Both the position numbers and the translations under genes were made by a program. Of a stretch of DNA of 64,000 bases, positions 21,758 to 32,300 are shown piece after piece. Source of the DNA: Porphyra umbilicalis (lineage: Eukaryota > Rhodophyta > Bangiophyceae > Bangiales > Bangiaceae); assembly GCA_002049455.2 (NCBI GenBank), contig KV918789.1:62001-126000 (forward strand). Reading direction: 5' to 3'. The notes under the pieces were generated by a model, which ran no database searches, was not told the origin of the DNA, and saw nothing but the letters and a program-made list of their open reading frames with translations. Every line of letters starts with the position of its first letter. The first letter of the stretch is position 1.

Positions 21758-24709
21758 CTACGCGGCCACACTCTTGTCGCAAATCTCAAAGACGTCGTTG
21801 GAGAGCCCCTTCGTACCCCGCATACGCTCCAGTTGCGCCTTCATCACCCCCTGCCGCGTCGCGTCATACTTGCGCCAGCGCGTAAAAGCACTGACCATGC
21901 GGGCTGCCACCTGTGGGTTCTTTTTGTCCAGCTGCAGCACCACGTCCGCGAGCCAGACGTACGCCTCCCCGTTAGGCGGGGAATGAAAACCCACGGGGTT
22001 GGCCATTGCGAAGCCGCCTACAACGGCGTAAACGTTGTTGGGATTGTTGATGTCAAACGCCTCGTGCTTCATCAACGCCTTGACTGCGGACAGGGTGGTG
22101 GGGCGCGAGGCCATGGCCTGGATGCGCAGCCACGACACCATCACCAGGTAGTCGTCCTTCCACTTGGAGTAGAACTCAGACAGCGCCGCCTCCCGCTGCG
22201 GGCAGTCAGGGCTGTTGGACAACACGCCCAGAGCGGCCAGCACGTCCGTCATGTTGGACCCGTTGCGCACCGTATCGAGACACTTGTCCAGGGTGGCGGA
22301 CTCGCCTAGGGCGGCCAGGTACTGCAGACAAACATTCTTGAGCGCCCGGGCGCCCTGCGATACCGGATCGATCTTGTACTCGCCTGCCGTGGCCGCCGCG
22401 CTTGCCGCCGCCACCGCCTCCAGGTCCGCCCGCAGCGCCGTGGCCAGCTGCTTCTTGACGCTGTCGCGCGCCTCGTGGATTAGCAGAGGGTCCGCAACAG
22501 TGACCTGCTCGGCGACATAGCCCTCGTCGGGCAGCACCATCACGCGCGCACGCAGCGACGGGTCTGTCCTCTCATCTCGAAGCGTCTTGCGGAACGCCTC
22601 AATGACGCCGTCCGACAGGGGCGCAAACGAGGCCGACGCGTCGGCTTCCCGCGCAGACACATACTCCAGGATCACGTCCATGCCGAGCGTCTGCGCCGCC
22701 TCCCACCGGTTAAAGTCGTCCGTGTCGTTGGCCATTAAGAAGGCCGTCGTCAGTCGGTCGACCCCACCCTCGCGCACGAGCTTGACAGGCGCAGAAAAGT
22801 CCCGCAGCAGCGACGGCACGGTGCCGTCAGGTACGCCGCGGAGCACAAAGCTCTCCTTGTGCTTGCGGACCGACAGCACGACTGTGTCGGCCGCAGGCGT
22901 GCCCTCCACGTCCACTGGCACGGCCGAGCCGTCGGGGCCGATCAGGCCCACCGCCAACGGGATGTGCATCGGCTCCTTGGTTGGCTGGCCAGGCGTTGCT
23001 GGCACCGTCTGTTCCACGTTCAGTGTCAGCGTGCCGGCGGAAGTGTCGTAGGTAGTGCCCACCGTCAAGGTCGGCGTGCCCGCCTGCGAATACCACAACA
23101 TGAACTGGGACATGTCCGGGCCGTGCGGGTTGGCATCAACGAGCGCCTTCATCCAGTCGTCGCACGTGACGGCCTGCCCGTCGTGGCGCTCGAAGTAGAG
23201 CTCCGCGCCGCGGCGGAAGCCTTCTTTGCCCAGCAGCGTGCGCGCCATGCGCACGACGCATGCGCCCTTCTCGTACACCGTCGCGGTGTAGAAGTTGTTG
23301 ATCTCGACGTACGACTCGGGGCGGATGGGGTGCGCCATCGGCCCAGCGTCCTGCGGGAACTGCGAAGACCGCAGGCGGGTCACGTCCGAGATGCGCTTGA
23401 CCACAGGCGGCGTCCACGCGCCCGGGCCCTCGGCGGCGGAGCACTGGTCACGGAAGACAGTGAGGCCTTCCTTAAGGGTCAGCTCGAACCAGGAGCGGCA
23501 CGTCACTCGGTTGCCCGAATAGTTGTGGAAGTACTCGTGGGCAATAACCCCCGAGATGCCGTTGTAGTCCGAGTCTGTGGCCGTCTCGGGTGACGCCAGC
23601 ACGTACTTGGAGTTGAACACGTTGAGGCTCTTGTTCTCCATCGCGCCCATGTTGAAGTCGTTGACGCACAGGATCTGGAAGATGTCGAGGTCGTACTCCC
23701 GCGCGTACTGGTCCTCGTCCCATTTCATGGCGTTCTTAAGCGCTGCCATGGCGTGACCACACTTGTGCAGATCGCCGTCGCGCACCCACACGCGGAGGGT
23801 GACCGTCTTGCCCGAGCAGGTCACAAACTCGTCGTCAAGGGACACCAGCTGACCCGCAACCACTGCAAACAGGTAGCTGGGCTTCTTCCACGGATCCACA
23901 TACTTGACGTAGTGGCGCCCGCCCTCGAGGTCTCCGCTCTCCACACAGTTACCGTTGCTGAGCAGCACCGGGAACAGCGTCTTGTCCCCCGTGATCGTCG
24001 TCGTGTACACCGACATGACGTCCGGGCGGTCGGGGAAGTAGGTGATCCGGCGGAAACCCTCCGCCTCGCACTGAGTGCAGTAGTTGCCGCCTGACATGTA
24101 CAGGCCCTCCAGCGCCTTGTTGGCCGACGGCGCAATCTCCACGGTCGACTCAACGACGAACTCGCCGTTCGACGGCACAGACGGGATAGTCAGGCCCGTC
24201 GGACCGACCATGAAGGCATCAGCCGACAGAGCAGTGCCGTTCACCTTGAGCGACCCCTCCACAAGTTTCATCTCCTTGTCCCCGTTGAGCACCAGCGGCG
24301 CCTCCCCGCTGGGTGCATCCGCGTTGCGGTGCACCACCAGCTTGGACGACACGCGCGTCGCCACGCCAGTGTCATCTAGATCAAAACGCAAGTCCACGGT
24401 GCCGACCAGGTAGGCCGGCGGTGTGTAGTCGCCGCGCTTGGTGACAGTCGGCGCCGGCGGCGCCACTGGCGCCGCCAGCCCCCCAGACTTCTCTTCCGCT
24501 GCCATGGATGGCACTGCGGCCGCCGGCGGCGGAGCCATGGTGTGGGTGGGCCGGCAGCGGCGCGATGACACGCGGGTGGCCGCCGACACGGACGGCAGCA
24601 GCGGGGCGCCGCGGAAGGATCGAGCCGAGGTCGTAGACGCGGCCGTCAATGCGCGGCGAGCGATAGCCGAGACGGTCGTCGACGAGACAAACAGCAGCGC
24701 TTGTTGCAT
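21758..24709 (-). CDS. pepN: Aminopeptidase N, M1 metallopeptidase (PepN type)
   Basis: A 983-residue zinc aminopeptidase that removes N-terminal residues from peptides. It carries the exopeptidase motif GAMENKSLN near residue 355 and the zinc site HEYFHNYSGN near residue 390, with the third zinc ligand Glu in LKEGLTVF 18 residues later. A Tyr-containing segment follows (ATVYEKGACVVRM). The domain order is the N-terminal beta domain, the thermolysin-like catalytic domain, a short beta domain and a long helical C-terminus ending FEICDKSVAA, as in bacterial and plastid PepN. The first 60 or so residues are rich in Ser/Ala/Arg with few acids, consistent with an organelle transit peptide; whether plastid or mitochondrial is not decided. 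The gene is intronless and uninterrupted. It faces the PGAM gene tail to tail and is divergent from the CHORD-like gene. Confidence 0.97.
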   Translation of the reverse strand: MQQALLFVSSTTVSAIARRALTAASTTSARSFRGAPLLPSVSAATRVSSRRCRPTHTMAPPPAAAVPSMAAEEKSGGLAAPVAPPAPTVTKRGDYTPPAYLVGTVDLRFDLDDTGVATRVSSKLVVHRNADAPSGEAPLVLNGDKEMKLVEGSLKVNGTALSADAFMVGPTGLTIPSVPSNGEFVVESTVEIAPSANKALEGLYMSGGNYCTQCEAEGFRRITYFPDRPDVMSVYTTTITGDKTLFPVLLSNGNCVESGDLEGGRHYVKYVDPWKKPSYLFAVVAGQLVSLDDEFVTCSGKTVTLRVWVRDGDLHKCGHAMAALKNAMKWDEDQYAREYDLDIFQILCVNDFNMGAMENKSLNVFNSKYVLASPETATDSDYNGISGVIAHEYFHNYSGNRVTCRSWFELTLKEGLTVFRDQCSAAEGPGAWTPPVVKRISDVTRLRSSQFPQDAGPMAHPIRPESYVEINNFYTATVYEKGACVVRMARTLLGKEGFRRGAELYFERHDGQAVTCDDWMKALVDANPHGPDMSQFMLWYSQAGTPTLTVGTTYDTSAGTLTLNVEQTVPATPGQPTKEPMHIPLAVGLIGPDGSAVPVDVEGTPAADTVVLSVRKHKESFVLRGVPDGTVPSLLRDFSAPVKLVREGGVDRLTTAFLMANDTDDFNRWEAAQTLGMDVILEYVSAREADASASFAPLSDGVIEAFRKTLRDERTDPSLRARVMVLPDEGYVAEQVTVADPLLIHEARDSVKKQLATALRADLEAVAAASAAATAGEYKIDPVSQGARALKNVCLQYLAALGESATLDKCLDTVRNGSNMTDVLAALGVLSNSPDCPQREAALSEFYSKWKDDYLVMVSWLRIQAMASRPTTLSAVKALMKHEAFDINNPNNVYAVVGGFAMANPVGFHSPPNGEAYVWLADVVLQLDKKNPQVAARMVSAFTRWRKYDATRQGVMKAQLERMRGTKGLSNDVFEICDKSVAA

Positions 24710-25198
24710 CTTCTTCGCCGTCGGGCCCGAAAGCGCTCACGCCTGGTGCCTGCCTGACAGCTGAACCCGACAGACGTGGCCGAGACAGGATCCGTATTCA
24801 CCCGACAGTGAGCGAGGCCACGGGTCGCCGGGGGGCAGCCCGAGACAGCAGCTCAACGGGGGTTGGCGCAGTGTGTGTGCGTGTGGAAGGTCCGCTGATG
24901 GTCAGATCTAAGTACTGTGCCCTCGATCAGATACCGTATCTTCCTAAACATGGGTGCTACAATGAGCTGGACGCTGACCACATGCAAGTCTGTCGACGGC
25001 GCCGGGACTTTTGCTGCTCAGTACTTGTCAGGTTGCTCCCTTCCACGCCGCGCCAGTCCGAAGAGCCTACCTGCCTCGCCCCTTACCGCACTTGCCTGGC
25101 TGCGCGTGCTCTCTGGCCCACCGCGCCGCTTCTTTCCTAGGCCATCCACTCTGTCCCTTTTCCTTCGCATTCCCATCGTGTTGACTGACTTGAGTCGC

Positions 25199-25996
25199 AT
25201 GGCGCGGTCACCCTCCCCCTCCGTCCCCGCCTTTGCGGCGGCAACTGACCTGCCCACCTGGCGGCAGCCGGTGACAACGGCATCCTGCCAAGCTCCTCGC
25301 CACCTCTGCGGCTTGACTCCCGCGCGGCGGCGTCGCCGCAGCGCCGCCGTGCCCGTTTCCATCCGAGCCGTCGCGGCGGGCCGCGACCCCGCCGGCCAGC
25401 CACCACCCGTAGGGGACGAAGACGCTGCGCCCCCGTCTGGCACGGTGCCGCCGCAGGCCTCAGAGGCCAGCGGGTCCAACAGCGCCGGCCTTCCATCGGT
25501 AGGCAACGGTGGCGCCCCGGGTGGCGGTGCTGGCAATGCTGCGGACATTGTCCAGGCGGCGGCCATCCCCACCCCCCCTCGTACCGCCCGTTGCCGCCGT
25601 TGCGGAGAGACGTACGACCCCGCCTCCAACACGACCACCAGCTGCGCATTTCACGCGAGTTCCATCGGCGCCGCCGGCGCTTACCGACTGGCGGTGGCGT
25701 CCCTGCGGACGGGCGTGGTGGCGGGCATCTCGGCGTCGGGACAAGTTCGCGAGGTGGTAGACGAAGATGAGGAGGACGAGCCGGGGGGGGCGGACCCGTG
25801 GGGCGTTGGCGAAGGTCGCGACCCGGAGAAGAGCAGTCGCAAGACGCGGTACCGGTCGGTGCTTGTACACCGTTGGTCGTGCTGCGGGGGGGAGCGGGCG
25901 GACGAGCCGGGATGCCGGCGGGGCTCTCACCTGAGCTATGATGACGAGGATGAGCGGTGGAGTGGGGATTGGAATCCCCGCTTTCGCATCTTTTGA
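25199..25996 (+). CDS. CHORD-like zinc-binding protein, putative organelle-targeted
   Basis: A 265-residue protein whose Cys/His pattern resembles a single CHORD module. It reads CRRCGETYDPASNTTTSCAF followed by His, then a long linker with an acidic block (DEDEEDE), then HRWSCCGGE, GCRRGSH and an acidic tail. CHORD domains bind two zinc ions and are known from RAR1/CHP1-type Hsp90 partners; this single, stretched version is a divergent relative at best. The first 70 residues are rich in Ser, Ala, Arg and Pro without acids (for example LTPARRRRRSAAVPVSIRAV), suggesting a transit peptide. The frame is open upstream to 24917, but the ATG at 25199 gives a compact protein. Divergent with the aminopeptidase gene across 489 bp. 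Confidence 0.6.
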   Translation: MARSPSPSVPAFAAATDLPTWRQPVTTASCQAPRHLCGLTPARRRRRSAAVPVSIRAVAAGRDPAGQPPPVGDEDAAPPSGTVPPQASEASGSNSAGLPSVGNGGAPGGGAGNAADIVQAAAIPTPPRTARCRRCGETYDPASNTTTSCAFHASSIGAAGAYRLAVASLRTGVVAGISASGQVREVVDEDEEDEPGGADPWGVGEGRDPEKSSRKTRYRSVLVHRWSCCGGERADEPGCRRGSHLSYDDEDERWSGDWNPRFRIF

Positions 25997-26316
25997 CGAC
26001 TGCTCACGGCGAAAAACGGCTTGGCGGGCCAGTTAGAGAATGAGTCCGGTTGACACCGCGTGGTGCAGGAGTGCCGGTTTTTGGGATACACATGTGCTCG
26101 TATCGTCTTTGGGACCGTTGCTCTGCGCTACTGCCTCGCCATGACACACCAGCGACTGTACGAGGGTCGCCCAGTTCCCTTTCGACGTGTCCCTCAAGTG
26201 TGACTGCCGATCACAGCACTTGCAGCCTGTACGAAGAGCGGCCATCAGTCAACAAGATTAGACCCATGGTGCCGACCTGCGGCCCTTGGAAAGACTGCTT
26301 GTCTGCAGCTACTGTA

Positions 26317-26448
26317 CAGCCGTTCTCCGAAAAAACCCTCACTCCAACTGTCGCAAAAGAGATCCAAATCGGACTCTACGACCCAGCAGAGGCCGATTTC
26401 GAACTCTTTTGGAACAGTTCGAGTGCGGGATTTTGGGGAGAACGGCTG
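26317..26448 (+). mobile_element. 132-bp palindromic MITE, copy A (TA-flanked)
   Basis: Begins CAGCCGTTCTCC and ends GGAGAACGGCTG. TA flanks both sides (26315-26316 and 26449-26450). The two halves are inverted copies over almost the full length, for example AAAGAG/CTCTTTT and CCGATTT in the centre. CAG termini with TA duplication resemble pogo/Tc1-type non-autonomous elements. Confidence 0.88.
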
Positions 26449-26479
26449 TACATACGTAGTCGTACTTCTTGCCAGAGTA

Positions 26480-26651
26480 TTGCTCTCTTCCCAATTTTGG
26501 CCGATGCCGTCGATGTCAAGAGGGGTGATCAACTGTGCGAAACAGGTTCTCAGCCATCCATTCAGCCGGATAAAGTCGTTCGACCAATGGTCAGTTGACC
26601 AAGAGCCTGTCTTGACTTCGACCACATCGGCCAAAATTGGGAAGACAGCAA
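26480..26651 (+). mobile_element. 172-bp MITE with inverted termini (TA-flanked)
   Basis: Left end TTGCTCTCTTCCCAATTTTG and right end its inverse, with about 40 bp of inverted repeat (including GGCCGATG and GATGTCAAG). TA lies at 26478-26479 and 26652-26653. The termini resemble those of the 399-bp element at 10541 (TTGCT, CCC, AATTTTG), suggesting one family of Tc1/mariner-like derivatives. Confidence 0.85.
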
Positions 26652-26735
26652 TATGACGCAGGGTTTGCTTTTTTCCAGGGTCTCGTGTCGCTTTGTCGGC
26701 TCTTTTTCTGTTCATCTCAGTTCAGCCTTACTGTA

Positions 26736-26867
26736 CAGCCGTTCTCCCAAAAATCCCGCACTCCAACTGTTGGAAAAGAGTTCCAAATCGGCCTCTGCGG
26801 GGTCGTAGAGGCGGATTTGGAACTCTTTTGCAAATGTTGGAGTGCGGGATTTTCGGGAGAACGGCTG
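26736..26867 (+). mobile_element. 132-bp palindromic MITE, copy B (TA-flanked)
   Basis: Same length and termini as the element at 26317 (CAGCCGTTCTCC ... GGAGAACGGCTG), with TA at 26734-26735 and 26868-26869. Almost a complete inverted repeat. Internal sequence differs from copy A at scattered sites, so the two are separate insertions rather than a recent duplication. Confidence 0.88.
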
Positions 26868-27047
26868 TAGGTTGCGCTGCGCACCAGGGTTGTAAGATTT
26901 CGACGAAAGCATCATTGATGGTTTCTTTCCTCCATAATTATTGATAATTATCGTTCATGGTTACAGAAACCATCAGCACGACTTCTTCTGAAAGTACTTG
27001 ATGGACGACCTGAATCATGTCTCGTCTAACAGCCTGTTAGTTCTCCT

Positions 27048-27596
27048 TCAGTACGACTCTCGCGCCCCTCCACACGATGCCGATGGAGGTGGGCCGCCGC
27101 CTCCACCGCACGGCACGTGCTCGCCCTCATTTGGGGCGACGGGGGGGACAGCTCGCGCGGCCGCCGCCGCCGCCTTTGGGACGGGGGGGGGTCGGAGGGG
27201 GGGGCGGTTGTGGGCCGACCGCGATCGCCACACGGACACCCTCACCAGGGTTGGGGTGTGCGAGGCGTTGCCCTCGGAAATGCAGGGGGGAGGAGAAATG
27301 GCGACCAGCTTGCGAAGAGATGGCATGCATGTGAGCGGGAACGCGGCGGCGACGACCACCAAACCGACACACACCATCACGACAGCGATAGCGTCGGCCG
27401 CCGCCACGCGGCGTGCGGCCGGGCAGGAGTGTAGCATGGCATATATCAGTACTCCTCCCACCTGCACGGCGGTGGTCGGGTGCGCACATGCCGGTGGTCC
27501 AGTAGAGGCATTGAGCAGGCGAGCTCCGGAAACGAAGACGGACAGAGGCGGTGTTAGCGAGTCCAGGATCCGCTTGTTCCACTTGCGGCATGACAT
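27048..27596 (-). CDS. Hypothetical small membrane-like protein, uncertain
   Basis: I do not recognise this protein. The frame starts at an ATG and reads 182 codons with one strongly hydrophobic segment (AIAVVMVCVGLVVVAAAF) near the middle and a Pro/Gly/Ala-rich C-terminal third. The block is GC-rich but flanked by AT-rich DNA carrying the palindrome GATAATTATC on both sides (26943-26952 and 27706-27715), so it could be cargo of an insertion. Plus-strand frames also overlap here. Confidence 0.25.
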   Translation of the reverse strand: MSCRKWNKRILDSLTPPLSVFVSGARLLNASTGPPACAHPTTAVQVGGVLIYAMLHSCPAARRVAAADAIAVVMVCVGLVVVAAAFPLTCMPSLRKLVAISPPPCISEGNASHTPTLVRVSVWRSRSAHNRPPLRPPPVPKAAAAAARAVPPVAPNEGEHVPCGGGGGPPPSASCGGARESY

Positions 27597-28027
27597 GTAT
27601 GTTCTTCAAATTAAATGCCAACACGTGGCCCACCGACGATCATTATCAGCGCGTACTGGCATGATTTCGATAATTTTGCGATAATTATGACGATCATTAT
27701 CGCGTGATAATTATCGACCCACATCCCTGCTGCGCACCCATGTTTTTCCAAGCGCGCCGCTGAAGAGCGCCCACAGCGTCTCGAACAGCGCCTCCGGGCG
27801 GTCAGAACATCATCAGTTCAGCGACTGTTTGGGCACGAACAGCCAGAGCTTAGCAGTTCCAGCAATAATTTACGGCGTGCCCGCTTTTTTAGTGGCCTCA
27901 TCATCGTGTTGGGGCCTCATGTGACAGCAAGCTGCTCAGCAGACACTTGCTTCTCGCCTCTGCGTGTTCTCTCTGCACCGGCTTTTTCGTCCATCCACCA
28001 TCTTGGCTGCTCCTCTTGTCTTTCTTC
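27597..28027. other. AT-rich palindromic patch and upstream region of the PITH gene
   Basis: Between 27634 and 27716 several copies of GATCATTATC and GATAATTATC lie in inverted arrangement. No gene is seen. The rest is the presumed upstream region of the PITH-domain gene. Confidence 0.5.
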
Positions 28028-28723
28028 ATGCCGCATGGGGGCGACTCTGGCCCTTGTGGCGCCGAGGCTGGCGCCCACGGCCATGGACACGACCACGGGC
28101 ACGACCACGACCACGACCACGACCATGGGGAGGACGCCGGCGGCGAGGAATGGTCTCTGTACCAACAAGTGGACCTCCCCCGCTCACGTGTCCTCAACGC
28201 CGCCCACCCCTCCACCGCCTTGGCGGCCATCCTGCGCCCGCGCCATGCGCGTACCGACACGTCCCTGCCGGTCGTGACTTCCGACGCGGACGAGCAGCTG
28301 CTCATCTGCCTGTCGTTTGTGTGCCCCGTCAAAATCAAGTCCATCTGCGTCATTGGCGGCGCTGGGTCCGGGGGGTCGGGCAACCCCGCCCATATGGCGG
28401 CGTTTGTCAACCCGCCCGAGGGCTTCGATTTTTCGGGCGCTGAGGGTGCCAAGTCGACGCAGGATTGGGAGCTGGTGCGCGACTCTGTGGCGGGGGGGGT
28501 GGAGTACCCGACCCGCTTCACGCGCTTTCAAAACGTAACCTCGCTCGCGCTCTTCATCGACCGCAACTTTGGAGCGGATGAGACGATCGTCCAGTACGTT
28601 GGGCTCAAGGGCGAGTTCACGCGCTACCGGAGGGAGGCGGTCGTGACTACCTACGAGGCACGGCCAGTGGCGGGGGACCACAAGGCCCCGGATGAGAACA
28701 AGCCGTCTATGGATTTGGCCTAG
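28028..28723 (+). CDS. PITH-domain protein (PITHD1-like)
   Basis: A 231-residue protein with a PITH domain, the beta-sandwich module found in the C-terminal half of thioredoxin-like proteins and in PITHD1, which binds the proteasome. An N-terminal stretch of alternating His, Asp and Gly (near residues 13-32) precedes the domain, which begins at SLYQQVDLPRSRVLNAA. Conserved-looking segments are EQLLICLSFVCPVKIKSICV, FQNVTSLALFIDRNFG and GADETIVQYVGLKGEF, followed by an ARPVAGDHK-like tail. The length is typical of PITHD1. The ATG at 28028 was chosen over upstream in-frame codons because the human family member also begins with a His/Gly-rich segment. Convergent with cullin-3. Confidence 0.9.
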   Translation: MPHGGDSGPCGAEAGAHGHGHDHGHDHDHDHDHGEDAGGEEWSLYQQVDLPRSRVLNAAHPSTALAAILRPRHARTDTSLPVVTSDADEQLLICLSFVCPVKIKSICVIGGAGSGGSGNPAHMAAFVNPPEGFDFSGAEGAKSTQDWELVRDSVAGGVEYPTRFTRFQNVTSLALFIDRNFGADETIVQYVGLKGEFTRYRREAVVTTYEARPVAGDHKAPDENKPSMDLA

Positions 28724-29362
28724 ATGTGCTGCGCGCGCATTGAGTGGGACATGCGGTGTGGCTGTGTACATAGGGACGGACGAGGGGCGAGTGCTGGGTG
28801 GTGCAAGTGCTGCCTCTACTAGCGAGTTGTTTGCTTCCTGATACTGTGTCGCGAGGTGCTTGGCAGTACTGCCATGCTCTGCCGTGTGACGGTGCCTGGC
28901 TGGGGCGCTGCGATGATTGCGGTGCTTCAGCGTGGGCAGAGCCCGCTCTCCTCCTTTTAGTGTCTTCTACGGTACCGTGACCTCGAACTTGGGCCTCCGC
29001 TGCCTGTTTCCATTTGGCTGACAACCAGCGTCTGCAGTACAGGGCGACCCACTGGCATACGTCTGGCCAACGATGATCGTGTGTTCAGGAGATGACGCCG
29101 CGATGCGGAGGCGTACCAATGTGGGCCCAGGCTGAGTGGGTACATGCGCAGACCTCCAAACGCCAAGCGACTGCAAACGTGGAAAATGTCCGTCCATAAC
29201 CGCTTGCCCCACACCCACCCATCGACGGCCCTCCACGCAGAACGACAGCTGTCCGCCACATGAACTGACCCGCCTGTGCGTTCCCATCGCTGCCGTCCCA
29301 GAGCGCCCTCAACCATCCGTACACGCCGCCACCGTCGCAAGCCAAGCACAGCCCCGCTACCA
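28724..29362. other. Convergent intergenic region between the PITH gene and cullin-3
   Basis: Holds the two 3' ends. Short open frames only; no repeat or RNA gene seen. Confidence 0.6.
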
Positions 29363-32300
29363 CTACGCAACATAGTGGTACACGCGCGCATTGTCTGCGT
29401 CGCGTGTGAGGAACTCCCGCTCGACAAGCGACTCAATCCGCTTCTTCACGTCCGCCGGCGGTGGTGTGAAGCGCGGTGTCAGGAGTGACGTGGCTTCTGC
29501 CACCAGCGCCGAGTGCTCCAACCGCTTCCGCGCCTTCATGATCCGTACGAGGGCGCCCTCAATCTGGGGCTTGCGGTCGTCGTCGATGCGGGAACGTGTT
29601 TCCCGCTTCTCCGCGTCCGTCTCCTTGCCGGCAGAGACGGTGAGGACCTTGAAGCGGAAGAGCTTGCTACTGAAGGCGTCGTTGAACGAGAAAACGTCCG
29701 CGTCAGCCACGGCCCGTACCCGCGGGCTCTTGTTCAGCACCTTGTGCTTCGCCAGCGACAGCGCCTGCAGTGTGCGCTTGAGCTCCCCACCGGTCAAGCC
29801 AGTGGCCGTCCCAATGTCTGTCGTCGTCAACGAGTCGGCCCGGTTGAACAAGAGCAACACGGCCGCGGCAGCAGCAGTCATGGACAGCTCGTGCAGGCGG
29901 CTGCCGCCGCCAAAGCGGCCACGTAGCTCGGCGTTGCCCATGTGGGGCAGCCACGTCAACCGGCGGCCTGTGTGCCGGGCGTCGTAAAACGCCTCCAACC
30001 GTCGCATGCAGTGCGACACCTCCGGGGCCACCACCAGCGGGGCTGATGGCGTCAGCGGCCAAGAGCCCGTTTTCAGGATGGCGACCGAGAAGTCGATACC
30101 GTGCAAACCGTCCACGCCGCCATCGTCCATGGGCGCGACAGCTTGGGACGCTGGAAGCGGCGCGACGGCCGTGCCGTTGGCGTCTACAATCTCCACGTCC
30201 GCATCACCGTTATTGGCAGCCGGAGAGGCTGCAGGTGTCACAGCGGACGCAGCGGCAACGCCCTCGCCGCCAGCACCAGCACCACTGCCCGCACGGGCCT
30301 CCGCGTGGCTCGCCCGCACAGACGCCTTAAACGCAGCCGATGTCTCCGCCGACACCTTGATATCCTTAAACATGTTTTCGAGCTTGGACGTGTAGATGTG
30401 GCCACACTCGTTCTTGAGCTTCGCAATGAACGACCGCTCCGCGTCGTCGCTGATCGCACGTGATGACAGGAGGCGCTTGGACAGGTGTTGCTTGTAGTAG
30501 CGCTCGAACGCGTCCTTCTCGTCTACAAACCGAAAGAGCGTCAGCACCGCATCAAGGCGCCCGTCAATGTCCTCCTCAGCGCGACCCTTGGTCGCCGACC
30601 GCATCAACCGGTCCACGTAAAGAGACAGATATTCAGGTGCGCGCTCGAAGGAGTTGAGGAAGCGCTCAAACGCCTCGCTTACGGCCGTCACAAAGTGGCG
30701 CTCGGGCACGGCATTGGCGTCACCGATACCGACGACACCAACGCCGACCATGCCATCGGCGTTGGCACCGACGGCGACACCGCCCGAGGACCGCGACGCA
30801 AATGCGTCTCCGACAGCGCCGCTGCTGCCGCTGGTCCCCTGTGCTGACGCTCGCCGGTCTGCCGACACGCCCGCGTTGCCCACCGCCGCCGCCGCCGCCG
30901 CCGTCAGCGCGCCCGCCGAGCCCGACAGCGAGAATGATGCAGCTAATGTGCGGTCGTACTTTTGCTTGAGCGCCAGCAGCGCCTCAACCACCACCACCGG
31001 ATCCGCGTTCGGCCCGTTCGCGTCCCGCACAATGTCCGACCCCCGGTCCAACACCTCCCGTTTGAGGGTCGCACGGAGGGAGGCCGACCCGCTTGGCACG
31101 TCGCGCAGCAAGCGGAACATCAGACCGACGTCAGCATGCCGGTCATTGCGCAGCATCCACAACAAGCCTGATTGGGGCGCCGACACCAGCTCGTCCAGGT
31201 GCTTGCTTAGCAACTCGTCCTGCGTCACGGACCTCACGCGACTGCGGGTGCGAGGCTGGAGAAAGCGGTTCACCCGCGCTGTCTCCTGCTCCAGCCGCGT
31301 CGCCGCCACACGCAGGTAGTCGGCAACCGCATTCTCCGAAAGCAGCTTGCGAGCCTCGCGCGCGTAAAAGGTAGACGTCGCCTCCAGGAAGGAGTCCTCA
31401 AAGTCCACCTCATACACTGACCGCCTCTGGCCGCTGCCACCAGAGCCCTGGCCGCTGCTGCGCATGGGCGAGCTCGCGGCAGCGCCCGTGGCCGCGCCCG
31501 CCGCCCCCCCTGCAGCGGCAGCAGACGAAGCCCCGGCCACCGAGCCCGCCTTGCCCCCGTCTCCAAGCCCAATGCCCAAGCCGATGCCGTCATCGTCGTC
31601 ACCAAGCTCGGCCAGCATGCTGGTCGTCGCCCGCAGAAGTGAGTCATCTACAGTTGCGCCCTGACGCTCCGCCTCAACTGCCCCAAGCAGCGCAGCAACT
31701 AGTCGCGGCCGCACCGTTGGCGCGCGGACAACTGTGTCACGGAAGAGCGCCAAACCGAGCGCTCGCACAGAAGGCAGTCGCCGGGACACCACGTACGTGC
31801 GATCCATGTACATCAGGATATCTCGCACGGACACGAGGGAGAGAGAGAACCAGTGCCACTGGGCGCCAAGTTCGGCGAGCAGGCCTGCCGCCGGCGCGGC
31901 GGCCGCTGCGGACGCCACGCCGGCGAGGTGCGCACGAAGCGTTTCGGCCAGCCCGTTGTAGAGCATATCCCCCAGCTTGTGGAGCACCATGTTGTACGCA
32001 TACCGGTAGAGCTCCTCGTAGCTCAATGAGGAGGTGTCCCGTCGGTAAATGGCCAACAGCGCCGACCGGATGGACGCCCATGTTTCCTCCGCAAAAGAAT
32101 CAGCAGCGGCGGTGCGGTGCCGGAAGGGGGCGATGGTGAACTTGAGCTTTCGAGTCGACGCGGTGCCGCCCGACGACCCGCCCCCGCCAGGACCGCCTCC
32201 GCCACCAGTCGCCGCCACGGCCGCGGCGGCAGCAGCCGCCCCGCCGTGGTGACCGCCGCTGCCGCTCCCGGCACTGGCGCCCGCGCCTCCGCCGCTCCCA

